From CAVQJU01 sp963729215 (lineage in GTDB: Bacteria > Acidobacteriota > Vicinamibacteria > Vicinamibacterales > CAVVIG01): a stretch of DNA of 64,000 nucleotides. Positions 41,757 through 50,496 of the stretch are shown in pieces. The first letter of the stretch is position 1. Each line of letters begins with the position of its first letter. A program made the translations under genes and the position numbers. The stretch is from NCBI GenBank assembly GCA_963729215.1, contig CAVSND010000006.1:1-64000 (forward strand), written 5' to 3'. The notes beneath the pieces are model-generated. The model saw only the letters and a list, made by a program, of their open reading frames with translations. It had not been told where the DNA came from and made no database searches.

Positions 41757-43723
41757 AACCAGAGGAAATACCCGAGTATCAGGACGCCGCCGAGAAAGAT
41801 GGACACGGCATACGCGCGAACCGACCCGGTCTGGAGCCGGCGCAGCACCTCGCCGCTGCCAGCGACCGCGCCTGCAACTCCGTTGACTGTCCGGTCGATC
41901 ACGCCGATGTCCACGCCCTTCCAGAGGCCGTCCTCCGAGACGATGTGGATCGGCTGGACGATGGCGGCGTCGTAGACTTCGTCCACGTAGTACTTGTTCG
42001 AGAGCAGGCGGTGCACGCCCGACAACTGCGCAGCGGCCCGATCGGCGGCCCGGCGATTGACCAGGAAGAAATAGGCCGCCATCCCGATACCGGCAAGCGC
42101 CACGACCACCGACACGATCATCAACGTCGTCTCGGGACCGCCTTCGACCGCTTCGCCGGCAGCGGCGCCGAAACTCGGCTCGAGGAAGTGCTCGAAGCGG
42201 CCCCCGATGCCCGCCCAGCCGGCGGCAACCGAGCCTATCGCCAGAACGATCAACGCCACAGCCATCGCCGGCGGAGCGTCATGCAAATGGGTGCCGTGGG
42301 ACTTGTGGTCCACATGGTCCACATGGTCCGCATGGTCCGCACGGTCCACCTGGTCCGCGTGGTCCCCGTGAGTCGAAGCGCTCGCGAGCGACGAACGCTC
42401 GCCATGGAAGGTCATGAACACGAGGCGGAACATGTACGTGGCCGTCAACAGCGCAGTCAGCACGCCGACGACCCACAACACCGTGTGGCCGCTCGCATAC
42501 GTGCGATAGAGGATTTCGTCCTTGCTGAAGAAGCCCGCGAACGGCGGAATCCCGGCAATCGCGACCGCGCCGACCACAAACGTCCAGTACGTGATCGGGA
42601 GCTCCTTCCTCAGGCCGCCCATCTTCCGCATATCCTGCTCGCCGGCGAGGGCGTGAATGACGGCGCCCGATCCGAGGAAGAGCAGCGCCTTGAAGAACGC
42701 GTGCGTGTACAGGTGAAAGATTCCCGACGCGTACGCGCCGACGCCCATCGCGAGAAACATGTAGCCGAGCTGCGAGACCGTCGAGTACGCGAGGACCCGC
42801 TTGATGTCGTTCTGCACGAGGCCGATCGTGCCCGCCAACAGGGCCGTGGCGGTTCCCACGATCGCGACGATCGTCAGCGTCAGCGGCGCGTGGCTGAACA
42901 GGACGGCATTCCGGCCAATCATGTACACGCCCGCCGTCACCATCGTCGCCGCGTGGATGAGCGCCGAGACGGGCGTCGGGCCTTCCATCGCGTCCGGAAG
43001 CCAGACGTACAGCGGAATCTGCGCGGACTTGCCCGTCGCGCCGACGAACATGAGCAGCGTGATGACCGACATCGTGCCGAACGTGGTTTCAGGACTCAGC
43101 GCCGCTGCGCTTCGCGCCACGTCCTGGAAGTCGAGCGATCCGAAGCGAACGAACGTGAGCAGCACACCAAGGATGAATCCCCAGTCGCCGATGCGGTTGA
43201 CGATGAACGCCTTCTTGCCGGCGTCGGATGCCGACTGCTTCTGGTACCAGAAGCCGATGAGCAGGTACGAGCAGAGGCCGACGCCCTCCCACCCGACGAA
43301 CATCACGAGGAAATTCGCGCCCAGCACGAGGACGAGCATGAAGGCGGCGAACAGGTTCAGATAGGAGAAGTACCGCGCGTACTCGGCGTCCGTCTCCTCG
43401 TGCATGTAGGCGGTGGAATAGATGTGAATCAACAACCCGATGCCGGTCACGACCAGGATCATCACCGACGACAACGGGTCGAGCCGCAGCGTCAGGCCGA
43501 CAGAAAAGTCGCCTGACGTAATCCACGTGAACACGCGCTGGGCGATGACGCGGCTTTCGGGTTCACGCGCCACCAGCTTCGCGACACCAGCTACGGAGAT
43601 CGCGAACGACACCAGCATCGCGCCGCACGCGATCGCGCCGGCCGCCATCTTCGTCAGACGGCGCCCGAAGCTCGCGTTCAGCACGAAGCCGACGAGCGGG
43701 AGCAGGGGAATCAGCAGCAGCAT
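41753..43723 (-). CDS. nuoL: NADH-quinone oxidoreductase subunit L
   Basis: The distal antiporter-like subunit with the long lateral helix. ATG at 43721-43723 (MLLLIPLLPLVGFVLNASFG) gives 656 residues. Core motifs are GWEGVGLCSYLLIGFWY, QIPLYVWLPDAMEGPTPVSALIHAATMVTAGVY and QLGYMFLAMGVGAY. Between helices, around residues 452-473, a His/Asp-rich loop is built of seven 9-bp DNA repeats (Asp-His-Val/Ala). Such loops vary in the family, but the repeat origin is unusual. Confidence 0.96.
   Translation of the reverse strand: MLLLIPLLPLVGFVLNASFGRRLTKMAAGAIACGAMLVSFAISVAGVAKLVAREPESRVIAQRVFTWITSGDFSVGLTLRLDPLSSVMILVVTGIGLLIHIYSTAYMHEETDAEYARYFSYLNLFAAFMLVLVLGANFLVMFVGWEGVGLCSYLLIGFWYQKQSASDAGKKAFIVNRIGDWGFILGVLLTFVRFGSLDFQDVARSAAALSPETTFGTMSVITLLMFVGATGKSAQIPLYVWLPDAMEGPTPVSALIHAATMVTAGVYMIGRNAVLFSHAPLTLTIVAIVGTATALLAGTIGLVQNDIKRVLAYSTVSQLGYMFLAMGVGAYASGIFHLYTHAFFKALLFLGSGAVIHALAGEQDMRKMGGLRKELPITYWTFVVGAVAIAGIPPFAGFFSKDEILYRTYASGHTVLWVVGVLTALLTATYMFRLVFMTFHGERSSLASASTHGDHADQVDRADHADHVDHVDHKSHGTHLHDAPPAMAVALIVLAIGSVAAGWAGIGGRFEHFLEPSFGAAAGEAVEGGPETTLMIVSVVVALAGIGMAAYFFLVNRRAADRAAAQLSGVHRLLSNKYYVDEVYDAAIVQPIHIVSEDGLWKGVDIGVIDRTVNGVAGAVAGSGEVLRRLQTGSVRAYAVSIFLGGVLILGYFLWL
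42304..42370. repeat. In-frame 9-bp tandem array inside nuoL
   Basis: Seven GGTCCACAT/GGTCCGCAT/GGTCCGCGT-type 9-mers in the plus-strand reading. On the coding strand each reads GAC-CAN-GNG, giving the tripeptide Asp-His/Gln/Arg-Val/Ala. The unit equals that of the intergenic arrays at 10550-10612 and 25438-25627. Confidence 0.85.
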
Positions 43724-43753
43724 GAAAGGAGATCGCCCGAGCGTGAGAAAGAT

Positions 43754-43819
43754 AAACGCAGAGATCGCGGAGATCGCAGAGAACAAATTACTCGGCGATC
43801 TCTGCGATCTCCGCGTTTG
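43754..43819. repeat. 9-bp (GAGATCGCA)n hairpin array between nuoK and nuoL
   Basis: AAACGCAGAGATCGCGGAGA on the left faces GCGATCTCTGCGATCTCCGC on the right, with a short AACAAATTACT loop. The arms match over about 26 bp with two or three mismatches. It lies within the operon, so it is transcribed. Confidence 0.85.
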
Positions 43820-43854
43820 AGTATCCGCGTTCTCGATGGCCTCCGCGTTCTTCG

Positions 43855-44157
43855 TCACCATTTCAAGCTCGTGAACGTATCCGGGTTGAGCGACTCGCGG
43901 TGGCGGAACAACCCGATCACGATGGCGAGGCCGACCGCCGCCTCGGCGGCCGCGACGGTCATCACGAAGAAGACGATGATCTGCCCGTCGGCGGAGCCGA
44001 ATGCCCTTCCGAATGCGACAAAACTCAGGTTGACGGCGTTGAGCATGATCTCGATCGACAGCAGGATCGTGATCAGGTTGCGGCGCACGAAGACGCCGGC
44101 TGTTCCGATGCAGAACAGCACCGCCGAGAGCACGAGGTAGTGGGCCAGCGTCGGCAT
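43855..44157 (-). CDS. nuoK: NADH-quinone oxidoreductase subunit K
   Basis: A 100-residue three-helix membrane subunit next to NuoJ in complex I. The two conserved membrane glutamates are in ITILLSIEIMLNAVNLSFVAF and TVAAAEAAVGLAIVIGLFR. The ATG is 2 bp after the nuoJ stop. Confidence 0.97.
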   Translation of the reverse strand: MPTLAHYLVLSAVLFCIGTAGVFVRRNLITILLSIEIMLNAVNLSFVAFGRAFGSADGQIIVFFVMTVAAAEAAVGLAIVIGLFRHRESLNPDTFTSLKW

Positions 44158-44159
44158 GG

Positions 44160-44694
44160 TCAGGCGCCCGGCGGGACGGAAGGCCCGCTGTCCCGCCGCG
44201 CGAGCACGACGGCGCCAACCATGGCGACGAGGATCAGCACGGACGTCACCTCGAACGGAAACGCGTAGGCCGTAAACAGCGACCGGCCGATCGCGCGGAC
44301 AGAACTGACGGCCGCAGCCGGAAAATCGCCGCCCGTCTCGCTCGCCGGCCCTGGTCAAGGCCCACCCGAGCTCCACGATGAGGGCCACGGCCAGCACGGC
44401 GCCCACGCGCATCGGGCCCGGACGCCGGAGCGGATGCACGTGCTCGTCGAGCTCCGTGTCTTCGTGCGGGGCGTTCAGGAGCATCACGACGAACAGGAAC
44501 AACACCATGATGGCGCCGGCGTACACGACGATCTGCGTCACCGCCACGAACGGCGCGTCCAAAAGCACATACAACCCGGACAACGCGCCGAATGACAGGA
44601 TGAGCAGGAGTACGCTGTAGATCGGGTTGCGCTGCGCGATGACGAGCATCGACGCGAGCACAGCGACGACGGCGAACACGTAGAACAGCGTCAT
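44160..44694 (-). CDS. nuoJ: NADH-quinone oxidoreductase subunit J, +1 frameshift
   Basis: A five-helix membrane subunit. The N-terminal part (MTLFYVFAVVAVLASMLVIAQRNPIYSVLLLILSFG...FVAVTQIVVYAGAIMVLFLFVVMLL) is followed by a loop where one extra base near 44344-44350 shifts the frame. The continuation (GRSLFTAYAFPFEVTSVLILVAMVGAVVLARR) ends at a TGA 2 bp before nuoK. The repaired length is about 177 residues. The family is clear; the shift is either a sequence error or a real defect. Confidence 0.9.
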
Positions 44695-45729
44695 TCAGCC
44701 ACCGAAATACAACACGCCCGCAGCCGTGACGAGCAGGTTCACCACGGAAACCGGCAGCAGCACTTTCCACCCGAACTTCATCAGTTGATCGTAGCGATAG
44801 CGCGGGAGCGTCCAGCGCATCCACACGTAGAAGAACAGCAGGGCTCCGACCTTGAGCAGGAACCAGATCCAGCCGAGCGACGCAGGCAGGAACGGGCCGT
44901 GCCAGCCGCCGAGAAACAGATCGGTGGCGACGGCCGAGACCGTGACCATGTTCACGTACTCCGCGAGGAAGAACATCGCGAAGCTCATGCTGCTGTACTC
45001 GGTGTGATAGCCGGCCACGAGCTCCTGCTCGGCCTCCGGAAAATCGAACGGCGCGCGGTTGGTCTCGGCGACGCCGGCCGTCATGTAAATCAGGAAGCCC
45101 AGCGGCTGGAGAAACACGAACCACTTGGGAATCACGCCGAACCACGCGCCGGCCTGGCCATTGACAATGTCGGTCAGCGACAGCGAGTTGCCGACAAGGA
45201 GCACGCTGACGAGCGCCATCCCGTACGACAGCTCATAGCTGATCATCTGAGCCGACGATCGCAGGCCGCCGATCAGCGAATACTTGCTGTTCGAGCTCCA
45301 GCCGGCCAGCACGATGCCGTAGACGCTCATCGACGCGATCGCGAAAATGACGAGAGCCGCGACGTTGACATCGGCCACCTGCAGCCGCATGCCCTCCGGC
45401 AACAGGCCGAAGAGCGTCGTCTCGCCGCCGAACGGCACGACCGCAAAGGCCGCAAACGCACACGTGGCCGAGATGACGGGCGCCAGGGCAAACAGGATCG
45501 CGTCCGCCGCTTTCGGCCGCAGCTCCTCCTTGAACATCAGCTTGATGACGTCGGCAAACGGCTGCAACAGTCCCTGCCAGCCGACGCGGATGGGCCCGAG
45601 ACGCTGCTGCAGCGCGGCCGCCAGCCGCCGCTCGACCCACACCATCGCCGCCGCCGAGAGCAGCAGCGCGTGAAAGACCACGACGATGATGACGAGTTGC
45701 GCGATGAGCAGCGGGGTAATGGCCGGCAT
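44695..45729 (-). CDS. nuoH: NADH-quinone oxidoreductase subunit H
   Basis: NuoH forms the quinone-binding chamber at the membrane interface. The 344-residue protein has eight helices and the family signatures WVERRLAAALQQRLGPIRVG, WSSNSKYSLIGGLRSSAQMISYE and AETNRAPFDFPEAEQELVAGYHTEYSSMSFAMFF. It follows nuoF by 5 bp, where nuoG is expected. Likewise nuoJ follows directly where nuoI is expected. Confidence 0.97.
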   Translation of the reverse strand: MPAITPLLIAQLVIIVVVFHALLLSAAAMVWVERRLAAALQQRLGPIRVGWQGLLQPFADVIKLMFKEELRPKAADAILFALAPVISATCAFAAFAVVPFGGETTLFGLLPEGMRLQVADVNVAALVIFAIASMSVYGIVLAGWSSNSKYSLIGGLRSSAQMISYELSYGMALVSVLLVGNSLSLTDIVNGQAGAWFGVIPKWFVFLQPLGFLIYMTAGVAETNRAPFDFPEAEQELVAGYHTEYSSMSFAMFFLAEYVNMVTVSAVATDLFLGGWHGPFLPASLGWIWFLLKVGALLFFYVWMRWTLPRYRYDQLMKFGWKVLLPVSVVNLLVTAAGVLYFGG

Positions 45730-45734
45730 ATCGT

Positions 45735-47033
45735 CTAGTGCGCGCCTACGGCGTGCGGATGCCGGGCCCGCCAGTCAGCAGACAGCGTGCATCGGCCTTC
45801 CCTGATGTGCGCCTCGTACTCGTGCCGGAAGTGCTTCAGCGTCGTCAGGACGGGCGTGGCGGCCGCGTCGCCGAACGCGCACAGCGTTTTCCCGGCGATG
45901 TTGTTCGAGACGCTCAAGAGCAGATCGAGATCGCGCATCTGGCCTTCGCCGCGCTCGATGCGCTGCAGAATCTTGTGGAGCCAGTCGGTGCCTTCGCGGC
46001 ACGGGGTGCACTTGCCGCACGATTCGTGACGGTAGAAATGCAGGAGGTTTTCGGCCAGCCAGACCATGCACGTCGTGTCATCGAGCACGACAATCGCCGC
46101 CGAGCCGAGCAGCGACCCGGCTTTCTGTATCGCGTCGAAGCTCGCCTGCGTGTCGAGCTGATCCGGCATCAGGATCGGGACCGACGAGCCGCCGGGGATG
46201 ACGGCCTTGAGGGTCCGGCCGTCGCGTACGCCGCCCGCGAAGCCGTCGATCAACTCGCGCAGCGTGATGCTCATCGAGGCCTCGTAGACCCCCGGGCGCT
46301 TCACGTGGCCGCTGACGCAGTACAACTTGGGACCGCCGTTCTTTTCCGGGCCCACCGACGTGTACCACTCGGCGCCTTTGAGCACGATCAGCGGAACGTT
46401 GCAGAGTGTCTCGACGTTGTTGACCGCCGTCGGCTTGCCGTACAGGCCGACCACGGCCGGAAACGGCGGCTTGTTGCGCGGCTGCGCGCGCTTGCCTTCG
46501 AGCGACTCGAGCAACGCCGTTTCCTCGCCCGCCTCGTACGCGCCCGCGCCCCGGTGGACGAACACGTCGCAGTCGAAGCCGGACCCGAGGATGTTCTTTC
46601 CCAGGAAACCGCGCGCGTACGCCTCGGCGATCGCGCGTTCGAGGACGTCCTGCACGTGCAGGAACTCGCCGCGGATGTAAATGTAGGCCGTCTTCGCGCC
46701 GATCGCGTAGCAGCCGATCGCGCAGCCCTCGACGAGCAAGTGGGGGTTGCGCTCCATCAGGAGGTGATCCTTGAACGTGCCCGGCTCGCTCTCGTCCGCG
46801 TTGCACGCGATGTAGCGCGGCGTCGCCTTCTTGTCCACGAACTGCCACTTCATGCCGGTCGGGAAACCCGCGCCGCCGCGACCGCGCAGACCGGACGCTT
46901 TCACCAGATCGATAATCTCGTCCGGTGTCTTTTTGAGCGCCAGCTTCAGACCGTCGTAGCCTTCGTGCTGGAGATAGAAATCCAGCGTGAAGGAGTTCGG
47001 CTCGCGCACGTACTTTGTGAGAATCGGATCCAT
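45735..47033 (-). CDS. nuoF: NADH-quinone oxidoreductase subunit F
   Basis: NuoF binds NADH, FMN and a [4Fe-4S] cluster. The 432-residue protein has the FMN/NADH motif GLRGRGGAGFPTGMKW (about residue 48), GAGAYEAGEETALLESLEGKR and the cluster ligands ESCGKCTPCREGT plus a later cysteine in AGKTLCAFG. In the NADH motif EAGEE replaces the usual ICGEE, a mild deviation. Confidence 0.96.
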   Translation of the reverse strand: MDPILTKYVREPNSFTLDFYLQHEGYDGLKLALKKTPDEIIDLVKASGLRGRGGAGFPTGMKWQFVDKKATPRYIACNADESEPGTFKDHLLMERNPHLLVEGCAIGCYAIGAKTAYIYIRGEFLHVQDVLERAIAEAYARGFLGKNILGSGFDCDVFVHRGAGAYEAGEETALLESLEGKRAQPRNKPPFPAVVGLYGKPTAVNNVETLCNVPLIVLKGAEWYTSVGPEKNGGPKLYCVSGHVKRPGVYEASMSITLRELIDGFAGGVRDGRTLKAVIPGGSSVPILMPDQLDTQASFDAIQKAGSLLGSAAIVVLDDTTCMVWLAENLLHFYRHESCGKCTPCREGTDWLHKILQRIERGEGQMRDLDLLLSVSNNIAGKTLCAFGDAAATPVLTTLKHFRHEYEAHIREGRCTLSADWRARHPHAVGAH

Positions 47034-47047
47034 ATCAGCAGCCGTTT

Positions 47048-47140
47048 ATCACGAAGCCACGAAGAACCACAAAGGGAACGACACACCTGCTGTACAAAGA
47101 TTGGCTCGTGTGCTTCGTGCTCTTCGTGTCTTCGTGATGA
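47048..47140. repeat. 8-9 bp (CACGAAG)n hairpin array between nuoF and nuoE
   Basis: TATCACGAAGCCACGAAGAA on the left faces CTTCGTGCTCTTCGTGTCTT on the right, with about 27 bp between arms. It is the same unit family as 1840-1908 and 38704-38770. It separates two complex I genes that otherwise sit in an operon. Confidence 0.8.
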
Positions 47141-47144
47141 AGAG

Positions 47145-47790
47145 TCATCGACCTGTTTCGCGCTCCACGATGTGATGGCAGCCGGACAGCGCCGCTTCCC
47201 CGCGGATGCGTATGTCGTCCACGAGCTTCGCGGCGTCTTCCGGACGCTGGCACTCGTGCCAGGCGTCGTTCACCATGATCACCGGGGCGCGGTCGCAGGC
47301 GCCGAGGCATTCGACCTCGAGGAGCGTGAACATGCCATTGGCGTCAGTCTCGCCCGGCTTGAGGCCGGTCTTCGTCCCGCAGTTCTTCCGTCACGCGTTC
47401 GGCGCCGTTCAGCGCGCAGGACAGCGTCCGGCAGACCTGCAGCACGAACTTGCCCACCGGCCGCGTGTAGAACATCGTGTAGAACGACGTGACATCCTCG
47501 ACGTCCGCGCGGGTGATGCCGAGCAGTTCGGCGACGTGCCGGATGGCGTTCGCGGTGATGTAGCCTTGCTGGTACTGCGCCAGGTACAGCGCGGGCAACA
47601 CGGCGGAGCGGCGGTTCTCGGCCGGGTACCGCTGGACGATTTCGTCGAAGCGCGCCCGATTTTCCGGCGTATAGACGAATGCCGGCCCTTCCTCCTCGAG
47701 CTGGCGCGACGACTTGTGGAAGGTGGCGCCGTACGCCATCTTCGGATGGAAGCTCACCGGACTCCGTTTCCCGTTGACCTCATCGGTCAA
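47145..47790 (-). CDS. nuoE: NADH-quinone oxidoreductase subunit E, +1 frameshift
   Basis: NuoE is a thioredoxin-like [2Fe-2S] protein next to NuoF. The helical N-terminus (ARFDEIVQRYPAENRRSAVLPALYLAQYQQGYI) and VCRTLSCALNG precede one extra base in the C-run at 47376-47378. The continuation (GLKPGETDANGMFTLLEVECLGACDRAPVIMVND) supplies the other two cluster cysteines. The start is uncertain: TTG 47790, GTG 47757 or ATG 47739. The repaired protein has about 200-214 residues. Confidence 0.88.
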
Positions 47791-48961
47791 CGTCTCCCAT
47801 CACCACGTCGATTGACCCGATCACGGCAATCACGTCGGCGATCAGCCCGCCGACAATCATCGGCTCGAGCGCCTGGCACGCCAGCAGCGAGGGCGCGCGC
47901 GACTTCACGCGCCACGGCCGGTTCGTCCCGTCCGACACCACGTGGAAACCCTGCTCGCCGCGCGGGCCCTCGACCGGCACGTAGGCTTCGCCGGCCGGCA
48001 CGCTGAACCCCTGCGAGTAGATCAGGAAGTGCTGAATCAGCGCTTCCATCTCGGTGTAGACGCGGTCCTTCGGGGGCGGCGTGATGCGCGGGTCGTCCAC
48101 CGCATGCTGGCCGGTTGGCGTAATCCGCGCCAGCGCCTGGCGGCAGAGTTTCATGCTCTCGCGCATCTCGGCCACCCGCACGGTGTAGCGCGCGTACACA
48201 TCGCCATCGGTCGCCGTCGGCACCGCGAAGTCGTACGTCTCGTACCCGAGATACGGGAACGCCTTGCGCACGTCATAACCCACGCCAGCCGCCCGCGCGA
48301 TGGGACCGACGAGACCGTACGCGATCGCCTTCTCCTTCGAGATCGCGCCCACGCCGATCGTCCGCTTCAAGTAGATCTCGTTCTTGGTCAGGAGATCTTC
48401 GTACTCGTCGAGCTTCCCCGCGAAACGATCGAGAAACGCGAGGACGGCTTCGTGAAACCCGCGCGGCAGATCTTCCCGCAGGCCGCCGACCCGCATGTAG
48501 CTCGGGAACAACCGGAAGCCGGCGATCATCTCGTTGATGTTCAGCAGCAGCTCGCGTTCGCGGAAACAGTAGAGCATCACCGAGACCGCGCCCACTTCCA
48601 TGCCGTGCGTGCCGAGCCAGACCAGATGGGAATTGATGCGCTGCAGCTCGGCCAGCAGCACGCGGATGTTCCTCACCCGTTCCGGAATTTCGAGGCCCAG
48701 CAGCGTCTCGACCGACATGCAGAACGCCATGCTGTTGGACTGCGCGCTGAGGTAGTCCATGCGCTCGACAAGCGGAATCACCTGCTGCCATTTCTTCTGC
48801 TCGGTCGTCTTCTCGATGCCGGTGTGCAGATAACCGATGGTCGGCGACGCCGAAAGAACGGTCTCGCCATCGAGCTCCAGCACGAGGCGCAGCACGCCAT
48901 GCGTGCTGGGGTGCTGTGGCCCCATGTTGACGGTCATCGTTTCGGTGCGCAGGACGGGCAT
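47780..48961 (-). CDS. nuoD: NADH-quinone oxidoreductase subunit D
   Basis: The 393-residue hydrogenase-like 49-kDa homologue that lines the quinone-binding cavity with NuoB. It starts MPVLRTETMTVNMGPQHPSTHGVLRLVLELDGE, with the conserved quinone-site residues in GPQHPSTHG and Y in YLSAQSNSMAFCMSVE. The C-terminal end is SIDVVMGDVDR. The gene is unfused, while some bacteria have nuoCD. Confidence 0.97.
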   Translation of the reverse strand: MPVLRTETMTVNMGPQHPSTHGVLRLVLELDGETVLSASPTIGYLHTGIEKTTEQKKWQQVIPLVERMDYLSAQSNSMAFCMSVETLLGLEIPERVRNIRVLLAELQRINSHLVWLGTHGMEVGAVSVMLYCFRERELLLNINEMIAGFRLFPSYMRVGGLREDLPRGFHEAVLAFLDRFAGKLDEYEDLLTKNEIYLKRTIGVGAISKEKAIAYGLVGPIARAAGVGYDVRKAFPYLGYETYDFAVPTATDGDVYARYTVRVAEMRESMKLCRQALARITPTGQHAVDDPRITPPPKDRVYTEMEALIQHFLIYSQGFSVPAGEAYVPVEGPRGEQGFHVVSDGTNRPWRVKSRAPSLLACQALEPMIVGGLIADVIAVIGSIDVVMGDVDR

Positions 48962-48976
48962 GCTCGTGTTCCGGCC

Positions 48977-49531
48977 CTAGCCTTCGTGCCCCTGGCGGGA
49001 CAATCGATCGCGTTGCACGTTCTCCCGGAATTCCTGTTCGGTCACCTGCAGCGGCTCCGCCGCGTACGCGGGCCGCCTGATCTGCACGGGGAAATCCTTC
49101 CGCAGCGGGAAGCCTTCCCAGTCCTCCGGCATCAGCAGCCGGCGTGGATCGGGATGGCCGTCAAAGGCGATCCCGAACATGTCCCAGACCTCCCGCTCGA
49201 GCCAGTTCGCGGCGGGCCACACCCCGCTCACCGTCGCGACGTGAGGGTCGGCGCCGGGCAGCCGCACTTTCATCCGCAACCGCAGGCGATGCTCGATGGA
49301 CACCAGCAGGTACACCAGCTCGAACCGCGGCTCACGCGGCCAGTAGTCGACCGCCGTGACTTCCGCGAGGAATTCGAAGCGCAACTCGGGCCGATCCCGC
49401 AGCGCCCGGGCAATTTCCACCACCCGCTCTCGCGGGGCATACACCGTCGTCTGCAGGTCGACGCTCGCGACGGCCTCGAACACGCCGGGCACCGCCTCTT
49501 CAAGCAGGCCGATGAGCGCGGACGACTCCAT
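48977..49531 (-). CDS. nuoC: NADH-quinone oxidoreductase subunit C
   Basis: The 30-kDa subunit of the peripheral arm, 184 residues. The signature block is ERVWDMFGI-like: NWLEREVWDMFGIAFDGHPDPRRLLMPEDWEGFPLRKDFPV. The start abuts the nuoB stop. Its length is at the short end of the family. Confidence 0.96.
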   Translation of the reverse strand: MESSALIGLLEEAVPGVFEAVASVDLQTTVYAPRERVVEIARALRDRPELRFEFLAEVTAVDYWPREPRFELVYLLVSIEHRLRLRMKVRLPGADPHVATVSGVWPAANWLEREVWDMFGIAFDGHPDPRRLLMPEDWEGFPLRKDFPVQIRRPAYAAEPLQVTEQEFRENVQRDRLSRQGHEG

Positions 49532-49996
49532 CTACGAAAGGCGCTGCTCGGCGATCTTCCGCTGGAGCTGGACGATGCCGTAGATGAGGGATTCCGGGCG
49601 CGGGGGGCAGCCCGGCACATAGACGTCAACGGGAACGACCTGATCGACGCCCTGCACGATCGCGTAATTGTCGAAGACGCCGCCTATCGAGGCGCAGGCG
49701 CCCATGGAGATGACCCACTTGGGCTCGGGCATCTGGTCGTAGATCCGGCGGAGCGCCGGCGCCATCTTTCGCGACAGGCGGCCGGCGACGATCATCAGGT
49801 CGGACTGCCGCGGGCTGCCGCGAAAGACCTCGGCGCCGAAGCGCGCGATATCGTAGCGGGAGCAGCTCATGGCCATCATCTCGATCGCGCAGCAGGCCAG
49901 CCCGAACGTGACCGGCCAGATCGACGACCGGCGCGCCCACTGGACCATCTTCTCGACGCTGGTGGTCAGGACCGGAATTTCGCTCTCGAGACCCAC
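49532..49996 (-). CDS. nuoB: NADH-quinone oxidoreductase subunit B
   Basis: NuoB (PSST) holds the N2 [4Fe-4S] cluster that reduces quinone. The 154-residue protein has the tandem cysteines in TFGLACCAIEMMAMS, then SMGACASIGG and VYVPGCPPRPE, completing the four ligands. It starts directly after nuoA. Confidence 0.97.
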   Translation of the reverse strand: MGLESEIPVLTTSVEKMVQWARRSSIWPVTFGLACCAIEMMAMSCSRYDIARFGAEVFRGSPRQSDLMIVAGRLSRKMAPALRRIYDQMPEPKWVISMGACASIGGVFDNYAIVQGVDQVVPVDVYVPGCPPRPESLIYGIVQLQRKIAEQRLS

Positions 49997-50398
49997 TTAA
50001 GCCACCCTTCGTCTTCGCTGCGCCTCGGCGGCGTCGCTCTTCTCGTTGCCCCAGTCGAGCGCGCCCTTGCGCCAGACATAGACGTAACCCGCGAGCAGGA
50101 GAAGCATGAACAACACCACCTGGATGAAACCGTTCCAGCCGAGGTCGCGCAGCGCCATGGCCCACGGATACAGGAACGCCACCTCGATGTCGAAGAGCAG
50201 GAAGATCATCGCGACCAGGTAGTACTTCACCGACTGGCGCTCGCGCGCGTCGCCGACCGGCGGCATGCCGCACTCGTACGGCGCACTCTTCTCCGGCGTC
50301 GGGCGGCTGGGACCGAACACGTTCGACAGGCCGACCGACACGAGCGCGAACCCCGCGCCCAGCACGATCATGATGAGGATGGAGAGCCAGCCCTGCAT
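49997..50398 (-). CDS. nuoA: NADH-quinone oxidoreductase subunit A
   Basis: A three-helix membrane subunit at the hinge of complex I, 133 residues. The signature YECGMPPVGDARERQSVKYYLVAMIFLLFDIEVAFLYPWA is complete, and the C-terminus is basic. It is the first gene of the operon, transcribed towards nuoB. Confidence 0.97.
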   Translation of the reverse strand: MQGWLSILIMIVLGAGFALVSVGLSNVFGPSRPTPEKSAPYECGMPPVGDARERQSVKYYLVAMIFLLFDIEVAFLYPWAMALRDLGWNGFIQVVLFMLLLLAGYVYVWRKGALDWGNEKSDAAEAQRRRRVA

Positions 50399-50457
50399 TC
50401 GTCAGAATTCCGGGGGCGGATCGGCTTGTGAACGATTTCCCAAGCTCAGAAGCCCTT

Positions 50458-50487
50458 ATGCTATCGCACTCTACCGGCCGATTACAA
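50458..50487 (-). promoter_or_regulatory. Candidate nuo operon promoter
   Basis: On the minus strand TTGTAA (50482-50487), an 18-bp spacer and TAGCAT (50458-50463) make a plausible sigma-70 site, giving a leader of about 50 nt before nuoA. Confidence 0.4.
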
Positions 50488-50488
50488 T
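50483..50488 (+). promoter_or_regulatory. -10 element of a probable leaderless promoter (glycosyltransferase)
   Basis: TACAAT ends 8 nt before the ATG at 50497. It overlaps the -35 of the divergent nuo promoter, so the two could compete. Confidence 0.4.
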
Positions 50489-50496
50489 GAACACTC

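Noticed and set aside
41753..44218. 821-codon extension of nuoL
   Set aside because: The extra N-terminal residues read nuoK and an intergenic array in another frame. NuoL homology begins at the ATG at 43723.
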